The notes under the pieces were generated by a model that saw only the letters and a program-made list of their open reading frames with translations, made no database searches and was not told where the DNA came from. Of a stretch of DNA of 64,000 nt, positions 45,901 through 53,509 are shown piece after piece; position 1 is the first letter of the stretch, and each line of letters starts with the position of its first letter. The stretch comes from an uncultured Prevotella sp. (lineage in GTDB: Bacteria; Bacteroidota; Bacteroidia; Bacteroidales; Bacteroidaceae): NCBI GenBank assembly GCA_937907705.1, contig CALCVP010000067.1, positions 40,606-104,605 of the forward strand, in the 5' to 3' direction. A program made the translations under genes and the position numbers.

Positions 45901-47096
45901 ACATTGTAGACAGGGAACAGTTCTACTGGTTTGCTCCATTCATAGCCATCGGCTGATGTCTGCAACATGGTCTTGCCGGGAGCCTCATGCTCGCTTCTTG
46001 GGTCGGTCAAGTAGTGCATATAGAATTTGCCGTGCCAGTAAGCCATCATAGGTTGGTGGTTGTATAGCTGTCCTATTTCGCCTCTGTGTGTCTGTATATT
46101 GTGCACACCTACCACTGGCGACAGTCCGCCATCGTGGCGGGCGGGTGTGGCTATGGTCTTGCCTGTATAGTGTACGGCATCACGGTTTTCCTTAATCAAG
46201 TTGTAGAGTATGCTTTCATCTGCCTTGAACACAGTGCCATGCTTGTGGCCCTGTGGAAAGCTTACGGCTCCGGTCTGGTCTTGAAAGTGCATAAAGTCTT
46301 TGGTTCTCGCAGCGCCATAGATGCCATGACGGTATGAGTCGTAGTAGATATAGTACCAGCCATTGACAAGTGCGGTAGAGGGACCTTCGCAAAACTTCTC
46401 TGTAAAGGGCTCTGATGCCTTGCTCCATGGGCCGTATGGCGATTTGGCAAATGCCACTTTAATGTTGCGCTCATCGCGGGAGTTGTCTTTCAACACCAGC
46501 ACATAGTCGTTTTTGCCACGCTTTACCATGGTGGCATCAATGCTGCTGAAACCAGGGTCAAGCAATAGTTTCTCCTCACTAAAGTGCTTGAAGTCTTTTG
46601 TGGTGGTGTAGTATAACCGGTGGTTGTTGTCGTGTGGCTCTTTGTAGTCAGGGAATTTACCTGGAATACAGGAAGCCCAGATAATCATGTATTGCTTTTT
46701 TACGTCATCATAAAACAGCTCTGGTGCCCACACGTTTACGGTAGTAGAGTCATGCATCACAGTGATAAACTGCTCTTTGCTCCAGTGTATAAGGTCTTTT
46801 GATGAGGCATAGCCAAACCCTTTGTCGCCCTTCCAACTTGATGTCCATACCAAGTGAAATGTGCCGTCAGGTCCTTTCACGATAGAGGGGTCGCGCATTA
46901 CCTTCTGCTTGCCTATCTCGGGGCGCAGAAAAGTGCCTTGTATGCTGTCCCAGCGTATGCCGTCATAACTGTATATGAAGCGTAGACCTTCGTTGGCTGG
47001 CTCATGAAATGAAGTGGATATGAATACGTCTTTGGCCAAAGAAGGTGTGGTCATCATTGATAACGCAACGATGGCTTGGATGAAATGTTTGTTCAT
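42966..47096 (-). CDS. Three-module glycoside hydrolase: GH43-like, sialidase-like and GH142-like
   Basis: 1376 residues with a signal peptide (ending PSLAK). Residues about 25-320 are a five-bladed propeller resembling GH43 (MRDPSIVKGPDGTFHLVWT, VWAPELFYDDVKKQYMIIW, SSIDATMVKRG, FCEGPSTALVNGWYYIY). Residues about 330-710 are a sialidase/BNR propeller with Asp-box sequences (SADGYEWS, SSDGGNTWR). About 715-880 is a jelly-roll-like carbohydrate-binding region. About 930-1376 is an (alpha/alpha)6 domain of the MGH1/GH142 kind (GKCEWDGAIWPFATSQTLTA, SRYYNHSTFADLVISGLVG). A characterised RG-II enzyme of Bacteroides combines a sialidase-fold 2-keto-sugar hydrolase with an arabinofuranosidase of this type. 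This would be the first gene of the cluster. Exact specificities are inferred. Confidence 0.82.
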   Translation of the reverse strand: MNKHFIQAIVALSMMTTPSLAKDVFISTSFHEPANEGLRFIYSYDGIRWDSIQGTFLRPEIGKQKVMRDPSIVKGPDGTFHLVWTSSWKGDKGFGYASSKDLIHWSKEQFITVMHDSTTVNVWAPELFYDDVKKQYMIIWASCIPGKFPDYKEPHDNNHRLYYTTTKDFKHFSEEKLLLDPGFSSIDATMVKRGKNDYVLVLKDNSRDERNIKVAFAKSPYGPWSKASEPFTEKFCEGPSTALVNGWYYIYYDSYRHGIYGAARTKDFMHFQDQTGAVSFPQGHKHGTVFKADESILYNLIKENRDAVHYTGKTIATPARHDGGLSPVVGVHNIQTHRGEIGQLYNHQPMMAYWHGKFYMHYLTDPRSEHEAPGKTMLQTSADGYEWSKPVELFPVYNVPEGFTKPTQPGIKAHNLKAIMHQRVGFYVSKSGKLIAMGNYGVALTPKDDPNDGNGIGRVVREIKADGSFGKIYFIYYNHGFNESNTDYPYYKKAKDKAFIKACDEILANPMYRMQWVEEADRNDKLLPLATPYKAFCGYTLPDGRKVALWKHAITSISSDGGNTWRTPAKRAHGFVNSNAKIWGQRLSDGTYATVYNPAEYRWPLAISLSSDGLEYTTLNLINGEVTPERHWGLYKSFGPQYTRGIQEGNGTPADGNLWVTYSNNKEDMWVSRIQVPVKLKATEQAHGSFSQYKKLADMTDWNIYSPLWAPVTLDGQWLKLSDKDPYDYAKVEKVIPATKELTVDFDLKADQNNHGQLNIEFVDDKGNVCARIVADSTATIKVKGGARYGGMLKNYQPGQTYHITAKLSADAHMGTYYINGKKVSSRMFDTPVEAITRIVFRTGNLFEKPDIETPADQTVDMPRADEQDTLASFCIANLTTTSADADAQAAVLKYDDYAHYAETFNNMEDENIITTIPNSQSSEWMSKNIPLFDCPQQNFEEMYYYRWWSLRKHIKRTPVGYGMTEFLVQRSYADRYNLIACAIGHHIMETRWLRDTTYQQQILNTWYHGNDGKAMQKMNKFSSWNPAAVYEAYKVLGDTTFTLKLLPSLEEEYARWQSTNRLSSGLYWQGDVQDGMEESISGGRKKKYARPTINSYMYGNAKALAAMNRLAGNSQKAAEYEQEADTLRNLITSKLWNTKQHFFETMRGDTLAAVREAIGYIPWYFNMPGQGRFDEAWLQVNDEKGFSAPYGLTTAERRHPEFRSHGTGKCEWDGAIWPFATSQTLTAMANYINNYEHPVLTDSTFFKQMNLYVESQHHRGKPYIGEYLDEKNGAWLMGDRERSRYYNHSTFADLVISGLVGIRPQADNSIVVNPLIPEGLWKYFCLDNVSYHGHTITVVYDQDGQRYHLGKGLLLMVDGKIVAKRAGIGKLKATL

Positions 47097-47410
47097 TAGC
47101 TTTTAATTAATTATATATATTAGACGGTGAACATGTGCATTTGTAATCTGTATTTATAAATATTAATACTATTATACGCTATTTATGAATAAATATACTA
47201 CTATTATGTGGTTTATAGTGGTGAAAAGGTTCTTTGATTATTATGTATTTAGTGTTCTAAATGGCTGAATGATTGTGGCTGAAAAATAGAATGTGCAAGC
47301 AGAAAAGTTTACAATCAAAAGTAGTAAAATAGCTTTTGCAGTGCTGTAAGATGCCTTTTGAAAGTCTATTTCTTGTCTATTTACCTGTATGTAGGCATAT
47401 TTCTTGCTGT

Positions 47411-47520
47411 AAAGCATAGCTTTCAGAGGGCTAAAGCTATGCTTTCGGAGAGCAAAACCATAGCTTTGAGTCGTTGAAAGCCGTGCTTTTAGAGCGTAAA
47501 AACACTGTTTTTGGGTGAGT
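47411..47520. repeat. 22-base-period palindromic array 5
   Basis: Five units start at 47411, 47433, 47455, 47477 and 47499. Each begins with a 13-base imperfect palindrome: AAAGCATAGCTTT, AAAGCTATGCTTT, AAACCATAGCTTT, AAAGCCGTGCTTT, AAAACACTGTTTT. The remaining 9 bases are G-rich and variable (often xGAGxG). It lies in the 1040-base gap between divergent large genes (47097-48136). Elsewhere in the gap are candidate -7 boxes on each strand (47323-47316 minus, 47847-47854 plus) without good -33 partners. Confidence 0.85.
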
Positions 47521-48136
47521 ATATACTTGCACTTGTTTGTCTGGTTATGGTCATTGTGCCTGATTATCAGACACTTGTAAAAACAAGTAAAAATGCTGTT
47601 TTTTTGCGGAAAGATGAGCGGTAGTGGATAAAACGGCATGAAATAACGCTCAAAACACTTTGTTTTTGTAATAAAAGAAGAAAGTGAGCAATGGTCAAAA
47701 CAGCGCGTTCCCATTATTTGTATGTGGGCGTGTTGCAGGGTGCATCGGTTGGCTAAGGTGTGCATTACTGCTGAAATTGTAGCGAGTGGCAAAGTTCAAA
47801 ATCACTAATTTTCATAACAACATGCGCTTTTATCAATTTGATTTTGTACATTTGCAAGGTAAAAACACCCTTGACTTTTGCCTGTTTAAGTAGGTGCTCA
47901 ATATTTATAGAAATAAGATTGTGCTTTGTCGAAAACTGTACACATGGTTTTTTGAAGCAGCATGCAAGTGCTGTATGCCTGCTGAGAAACAAGCGTATAA
48001 GCTAAAAGAAGGCACAAGAGGATTTGAAAAAATGAGATGTCCGGTAAATGTTTTATAACAATGGCTAATCAAGACAGCCCAACTTGACAAACTACAAGGC
48101 AGCAGAGGTGCCTTTAAACTTAAAAGATAATAAACA

Positions 48137-51100
48137 ATGAGAGGAACTATTGACTGCTTCCAGCCCTGCAACAGCCTTTCGCAGATAGAAAAGTCGTTGA
48201 GGCCATTGAGAGGAAGCCGTATCATTAAGCATATCAATTTATTGGTAACCAGCGAATTTGCACAAACCAATGCCGTGCCCGACAACTGCACGTTTATAGT
48301 GGTAGGCGGACTGCAATCGGCAGCAACCATTCGCGATATTGAGGCTAATTGCACATCAGACTATGTGCTGTTGTTTCTGAAGCCCGTAGCAGTTACTATA
48401 GGACAGTATGCCGTGCAGCGCATGATACGCGCCGCTGCAGAGACAGATGCTGCTTTGGTATATGCCGACCGCTACTCCATGGAGAACGGACAAGCGGTGG
48501 CGCATCCCGTTATAGACTACCAAGAGGGTAGCTTGCGCGATGATTTTGACTTTGGATCTATGGTGCTTGTCAAAGCCAGTTTGCTGCATAGCTTTGTCAG
48601 TGAGGTGGAAAACAGCGATTATAAATATGCCGGTTGGTATGAGTTAAGGTTGTATCTCAGCAGAAAAGGGCGCATGTTTCACTTGAACGAGTACCTTTAT
48701 ACAGAAGAAGAAACCGACTGCCGTGCCAGCGGAGTAAAGCAGTTTGACTATGTAAACCCTGCAAACCGCGATGTACAGATAGAGATGGAGAAAGCCGTTA
48801 CAGCCCATCTCAAGGCTGTGGGCGCACTGGTAGATACCACTTATTACAGAGAACCCGACTTTGAAGAACAGGAGTTTGAGTTTGAAGCCTCTGTTGTGAT
48901 ACCTGTAAGAAATCGCGAAAAGACCATTTGCGATGCCGTAGACAGTGCCTTGAAGCAAAAAACAGATTTCAAGTTTAATGTAATCGTGGTGGACAATCAC
49001 TCTACCGACAATACCACGGCACTGCTCAATGCTTACGAACAGAGGCCTGAGGCGCAGGGAAAACTGATACATTTAGTGCCCAGACGCAGCGATCTGGGTA
49101 TTGGCGGATGCTGGAATATGGCCATTGACGATGACCGTTGCGGTAGGTTTGCGGTGCAGCTGGATAGCGACGACTTGTATTCTTCGCCTGACACGCTGCA
49201 ACAGATAGTCAATACTTTCTACCAAAAGCGTGCCGCTATGGTAGTGGGCAGCTATCGCATGTGCGACTTTGATTTGAACACACTGCCGCCAGGACTCATC
49301 AGGCATGCCGAATGGACAGATGAAAACGGCTGCAACAATGCCTTGCGCATCAATGGATTGGGCGCGCCACGTGCTTTCTTTACACCGCTGTTGAGGCAAT
49401 TCAGGTTTCCTAACACCAGTTATGGCGAAGACTATGCATTGGGATTGGCTTTCAGCAGGCATTTCCGTATAGGGCGCATCTTTACCGAACTGTACCTGTG
49501 CAGACGCTGGGCAGGCAACAGCGATGCCGCATTGAGCATAGAAAAGGTAAACGCCAACAACCTGTATAAAGACCGTCTGCGCACGATGGAGCTGTTGGCA
49601 CGACAGCAGATGAACAGTGGTAAGGCAGACATCATGGTAGACAACTCGCTGCATAGGTTCTTTAACCGCCAGATAGAACGCTGGAGCTTGGCCCGACATA
49701 ACTTCCGCGACCTGCACAATATCAAGGTTCGCAATGAGAGTGTCGGCGATTTGTCGCTCACTTTTCAGTTCAATCCGGCACGCATTGTATCTACCGGTGC
49801 CAAGATAGACAAGGCTTCTCTTCAGACACGCCCGTGCTTCTTGTGCAAGGCTAATCGGCCTAAAGAGCAAATGGTAAAGCGCTTTGATGAGCATTTTGAC
49901 CTTTTGGTCAATCCTTATCCTATACTGCCTGTACACTATACAGTGCCCGCCCGCAAGCATCAACCTCAGCATATACTGGATACTTATCCGGAAATACATC
50001 GCTTGTTGGCACAATATTCAGACCTTATGGTGTTTTACAATGGCCCTAAGTGTGGAGCTTCTGCTCCCGACCATCTGCACTTTCAGGCAGGCACCAGTGG
50101 ACTGTTGCCACTGCAAGAGGCATGGCCACGGCTGCAACGCAACCTTACTGAGCTTTATTCGCTGGGTGGCGAAGCTTCCATCTCGCTTATCAACGACTGG
50201 TTCTGCCCTGCACTGCTGATAAAGTGTCATACCATAGAGAGTGATACCGACCTGTTTAAGCGCATCTATCATGCACTGCCTATGGGCGCAGACGATACAG
50301 AACCTATGATGAACATTGTCAGTTGGAGAGCTGACAACAATTGGCTCACAGTTGTAATACCTCGTTCCAAGCATCGTCCGGACTGCTACACGGCTGCTGG
50401 TGCAGACCAATTGCTTGTCAGTCCGGGAGCATTGGACATGTGTGGACTGATTATCACGCCACGAGAGCAAGACTTCAAGGCGCTTACAGCACAGAAAGCT
50501 GCCGATATATTGGCAGAGGTGGGCATCTCAAAGGCCGATATGGAGGCTGTGGTACAAAAGATAAAGTCGTCTGCTTCGGTAGAAAACACAACCAATAGTG
50601 TGGTCAGTGCACATCGGCAACCTGACGTTCAGGTAGGTATTGTCAGTGCAGCCTCTATCCAATTCTCGCTCAATGCCGACTATGTGGCTAAAGGTGAGAT
50701 TATCACAGGGCCGCAAGAGGTGTCTTTTTCCGAAGGAGGCATTCTGTGGAACGGCAACCAATATCGCGAACTTACATTCAGTCCGTGTTCTGATAACGCA
50801 TCGTTCTCTATCAGCAACGTTACTATCGGTGTCAATTTCCATTGGGAACGCCAGGAGACACAGACCTTTCAGGGCATGTTAAAACTGGTAGTGGAGGCTG
50901 ACAAGATATGTGCCGTCAACTGTTTGCCCGTAGAACAGTATCTTATGAGCGTCATATCAAGTGAGATGAAAGCCACTTCATCACTTGAGTTTCTGAAGGC
51001 TCATGCAGTCATTTCGCGCAGTTGGCTGCTGGCTCAGATAGAGAGGCGCCGCACACAGGGTGTAGGCAGCAACGGATTCTTCTCTTTTGTGAAGAAAGAT

Positions 51101-51925
51101 GATGAGCTGATACGGTGGTATGACCGCGATGACCACACCATATTTGATGTCTGTGCCGATGACCATTGCCAGCGCTATCAGGGCATAACCAAGGCAAATA
51201 ATGTGCATGTGGAGCAGGCTGTCAGTGAAACGCAAGGCCAAATACTGATGCAAGGCGGTGAAATCTGCGATGCACGCTTTAGCAAATGCTGTGGCGGAGC
51301 TACCGAAGAGTTTCAGTATTGCTGGGAAGACAGCCCCAAACCCTACCTTGTGGCATTGAGAGACGTGGCAGACCAACATGCGTCTTTGCCCGACCTGACA
51401 GATGAAAAGCAGGCAGAGGAATGGATACGCACTGCTCCAGAGTCGTTCTGCAATACCAACGACAAGGCTATACTGTCGCAAGTGCTCAATGATTTTGACC
51501 GGGAAACAACCGATTTCTACCGTTGGCATGTGGAATATACCCAGCAAGAGCTGTCGCAACTCATAGCAGATAACCTCAAGATAGACTTTGGAGAAATAGT
51601 TGACTTGCGGCCTTTGGCCCGTGGAAAGAGCGGACGTATCTGGAAATTGCAGATTGTTGGCACCAAGTGTACATTCACAATAGGTAAGGAACTTGAGATA
51701 CGCAGGGCGTTAAGCAAGAGCCATTTGTACAGCAGTGCATTCGTGGTAGACCGCATGGACATTGAAAATGGAGTGCCAAAAGCCTTCCGTATTACAGGTG
51801 CAGGGTGGGGCCATGGTGTAGGACTCTGCCAAATAGGTGCTGCGGTGATGGGACAACGTGGCTATAATTACAGCCAGATATTGCTGCATTACTATCGTAA
51901 CGCTGAAATAAAGAAGATTTATTAA
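48137..51925 (+). CDS. Giant fusion: GT2-like glycosyltransferase, HIT-like DUF4922, SpoIID
   Basis: 1262 residues without a signal peptide or obvious membrane segment. Residues 1-230 form a GT-A-like region ([21 protein letters not shown]). About 253-480 is a GT2 glycosyltransferase core ([39 protein letters not shown]). About 575-830 is a histidine-triad/phosphorylase-like DUF4922 domain with RPCFLC, a conserved Pro-rich strand and [10 protein letters not shown]. About 880-1255 is a SpoIID/LytB domain ([40 protein letters not shown]). SpoIID enzymes cut peptidoglycan, yet nothing here exports the protein. An AmpG-like muropeptide permease follows after 78 bases, so the pair may serve cell-wall recycling or muropeptide modification. 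Confidence 0.85.
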   Translation: MRGTIDCFQPCNSLSQIEKSLRPLRGSRIIKHINLLVTSEFAQTNAVPDNCTFIVVGGLQSAATIRDIEANCTSDYVLLFLKPVAVTIGQYAVQRMIRAAAETDAALVYADRYSMENGQAVAHPVIDYQEGSLRDDFDFGSMVLVKASLLHSFVSEVENSDYKYAGWYELRLYLSRKGRMFHLNEYLYTEEETDCRASGVKQFDYVNPANRDVQIEMEKAVTAHLKAVGALVDTTYYREPDFEEQEFEFEASVVIPVRNREKTICDAVDSALKQKTDFKFNVIVVDNHSTDNTTALLNAYEQRPEAQGKLIHLVPRRSDLGIGGCWNMAIDDDRCGRFAVQLDSDDLYSSPDTLQQIVNTFYQKRAAMVVGSYRMCDFDLNTLPPGLIRHAEWTDENGCNNALRINGLGAPRAFFTPLLRQFRFPNTSYGEDYALGLAFSRHFRIGRIFTELYLCRRWAGNSDAALSIEKVNANNLYKDRLRTMELLARQQMNSGKADIMVDNSLHRFFNRQIERWSLARHNFRDLHNIKVRNESVGDLSLTFQFNPARIVSTGAKIDKASLQTRPCFLCKANRPKEQMVKRFDEHFDLLVNPYPILPVHYTVPARKHQPQHILDTYPEIHRLLAQYSDLMVFYNGPKCGASAPDHLHFQAGTSGLLPLQEAWPRLQRNLTELYSLGGEASISLINDWFCPALLIKCHTIESDTDLFKRIYHALPMGADDTEPMMNIVSWRADNNWLTVVIPRSKHRPDCYTAAGADQLLVSPGALDMCGLIITPREQDFKALTAQKAADILAEVGISKADMEAVVQKIKSSASVENTTNSVVSAHRQPDVQVGIVSAASIQFSLNADYVAKGEIITGPQEVSFSEGGILWNGNQYRELTFSPCSDNASFSISNVTIGVNFHWERQETQTFQGMLKLVVEADKICAVNCLPVEQYLMSVISSEMKATSSLEFLKAHAVISRSWLLAQIERRRTQGVGSNGFFSFVKKDDELIRWYDRDDHTIFDVCADDHCQRYQGITKANNVHVEQAVSETQGQILMQGGEICDARFSKCCGGATEEFQYCWEDSPKPYLVALRDVADQHASLPDLTDEKQAEEWIRTAPESFCNTNDKAILSQVLNDFDRETTDFYRWHVEYTQQELSQLIADNLKIDFGEIVDLRPLARGKSGRIWKLQIVGTKCTFTIGKELEIRRALSKSHLYSSAFVVDRMDIENGVPKAFRITGAGWGHGVGLCQIGAAVMGQRGYNYSQILLHYYRNAEIKKIY

Positions 51926-52003
51926 TCCATATGTAAGGCTGTTTCTTGGAGGCGTTGGTCCGTTGCAAGTCTCCTGTATGGCCGATATTAAGAGTTTATT
52001 AGC

Positions 52004-53326
52004 ATGAAACAAAAATTCTTACGCAATCCTTTTGCATGGGTGCCATCACTCTATTTTGCAGAGGGATTGCCCTATGTGGCAGTGATGACCATCTCTCTTA
52101 TACTCTATAAGCAGATGGGGCTGAGCAATAGCGAGATAACATTTTACACTTCTTGGCTGTATCTGCCATGGCTGATCAAGCCCCTTTGGAGTCCGTTCAT
52201 TGATGTGGTGCGCACCAAGCGCTGGTGGATTGTAGCCATGCAACTATTGATTGGCGCGGCATTTGCAGGGGTAGCGTTTACCATTCCTACCAAACTGTGG
52301 CTGCAAGGTACGCTATGCTTCTTTTGGCTGATGGCTTTTAGCAGTGCTACTCATGACATTGCGGCTGACGGGTTCTATATGTTGGGACTTAACCAGCACG
52401 ACCAAGCCGTGTTTGTAGGTATTCGCAGCACATTTTACCGCATAGCTACTATTTTCGGGCAGGGCGTGTTGGTCATGATAGCAGGTAATCTTCAGCTACT
52501 GTTTCGCAACAGTGCCAATGGCATTAGCTACTCTTGGAGTCTCACGTTTTATGGCGTAGCCGGACTGTTTATAGCCCTTTGGCTGTGGCATAGCTATGTG
52601 TTGCCACGCCCGTCTTCAGACAAAGGAATGGTAAAGATAGACAGAAAGGAGATTTGGCAGCGCCTGGCCATGTCGGTAAAGACTTTCTTTTGCAAGATGC
52701 CTGCCGACAAAGTGCTGATAGCTTTCTTGTTTATGCTGTTGTATCGTATGCCTGAAGGATTGTTGGCTAAGGTGTCTTCACTGTTTCTGATAGACTCTGT
52801 GAGCAACGGAGGACTGGGACTTTCGCCTCAAGAAATAGGCTTGGTGCAAGGTACTGTGGGTGCTTTGGCATTGACCTTAGGCGGCATTTTAGGCGGATTG
52901 GCAGTAGGTAGAGACGGCATGAAGAAGTGGCTTTGGCCTATGGTGTGTTCCATTACGCTGCCAGATTTGGTTTATGTGTATCTGAGTTACATCATGCCCG
53001 ACAGCCTGTTGATTATCAATGTTTGTGTGTTTATAGAGCAGTTTGGCTATGGTTTCGGCTTTACGGCTTACATGCTTTATCTTATCTATTACAGTCAGGG
53101 GGAGAACAAAACGTCTCATTATGCCCTTTGCACCGCATTGATGGCACTGTCTATGATGCTGCCTGGCCTCATAGCAGGTTATTTGCAAGAGTTGGTGGGC
53201 TACTTTTACTTCTTTATTATCGTGGTGGCTTTATGCTTTGTAACGTTCCTTGTAACGGCATTTATTGACATTGACCCCAATTTCGGAAAGAAAGAGGCTG
53301 CAGAACAGGTGGAAGAAGAACAGTAA
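52004..53326 (+). CDS. AmpG-like MFS permease
   Basis: 440 residues with about 12 membrane segments and no signal peptide. The N-terminus (NPFAWVPSLYFAEGLPYVAV) and FFWLMAFSSATHDIAADGFYM match the AmpG family, which carries anhydro-muropeptides from periplasm to cytosol with protons. It is the second gene of an operon with the GT2/HIT/SpoIID fusion, which supports a peptidoglycan-recycling role rather than a general transporter. Confidence 0.85.
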   Translation: MKQKFLRNPFAWVPSLYFAEGLPYVAVMTISLILYKQMGLSNSEITFYTSWLYLPWLIKPLWSPFIDVVRTKRWWIVAMQLLIGAAFAGVAFTIPTKLWLQGTLCFFWLMAFSSATHDIAADGFYMLGLNQHDQAVFVGIRSTFYRIATIFGQGVLVMIAGNLQLLFRNSANGISYSWSLTFYGVAGLFIALWLWHSYVLPRPSSDKGMVKIDRKEIWQRLAMSVKTFFCKMPADKVLIAFLFMLLYRMPEGLLAKVSSLFLIDSVSNGGLGLSPQEIGLVQGTVGALALTLGGILGGLAVGRDGMKKWLWPMVCSITLPDLVYVYLSYIMPDSLLIINVCVFIEQFGYGFGFTAYMLYLIYYSQGENKTSHYALCTALMALSMMLPGLIAGYLQELVGYFYFFIIVVALCFVTFLVTAFIDIDPNFGKKEAAEQVEEEQ

Positions 53327-53399
53327 ACAGGACTGAAATAAATGATAAAATGTATTTAAGGTATATTAAAGCGTAATATGTTTAGTATGCCATTTGCAT

Positions 53400-53438
53400 A
53401 AAAGCACTATCTTTGCAAACGTAAAGATGGTGCTTTTT
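53400..53438 (+). terminator. Hairpin overlapping a -7 box between the permease and DXS-like genes
   Basis: AAAAGCACTATCTTT (53400-53414) pairs with AAAGATGGTGCTTTTT (53423-53438), with one G-T pair, ending in a T-tract: a terminator for the ampG operon. Its left arm contains TATCTTTG (53408-53415), a perfect -7 element for the next gene. Confidence 0.65.
53408..53415 (+). promoter_or_regulatory. -7 element for the DXS-like gene
   Basis: TATCTTTG matches TAnnTTTG; no ideal TTTG at -33. Transcription would start within or just after the hairpin arm. Confidence 0.45.
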
Positions 53439-53509
53439 GCTGCCTATATATTGTGTCAATAGGATAATAAAGGTATCGGAACGAATTATAAATATATCAA
53501 TAATCAACT

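Noticed and set aside
47411..47520. CRISPR array
   Set aside because: The unit is only 22 bases, the palindromic part varies between units, and no cas gene is in the window.
49073..50014. A 313-residue minus-strand frame inside the GT2/HIT/SpoIID gene
   Set aside because: Antisense shadow; the plus-strand frame has recognisable GT2 and HIT-like motifs across this stretch.
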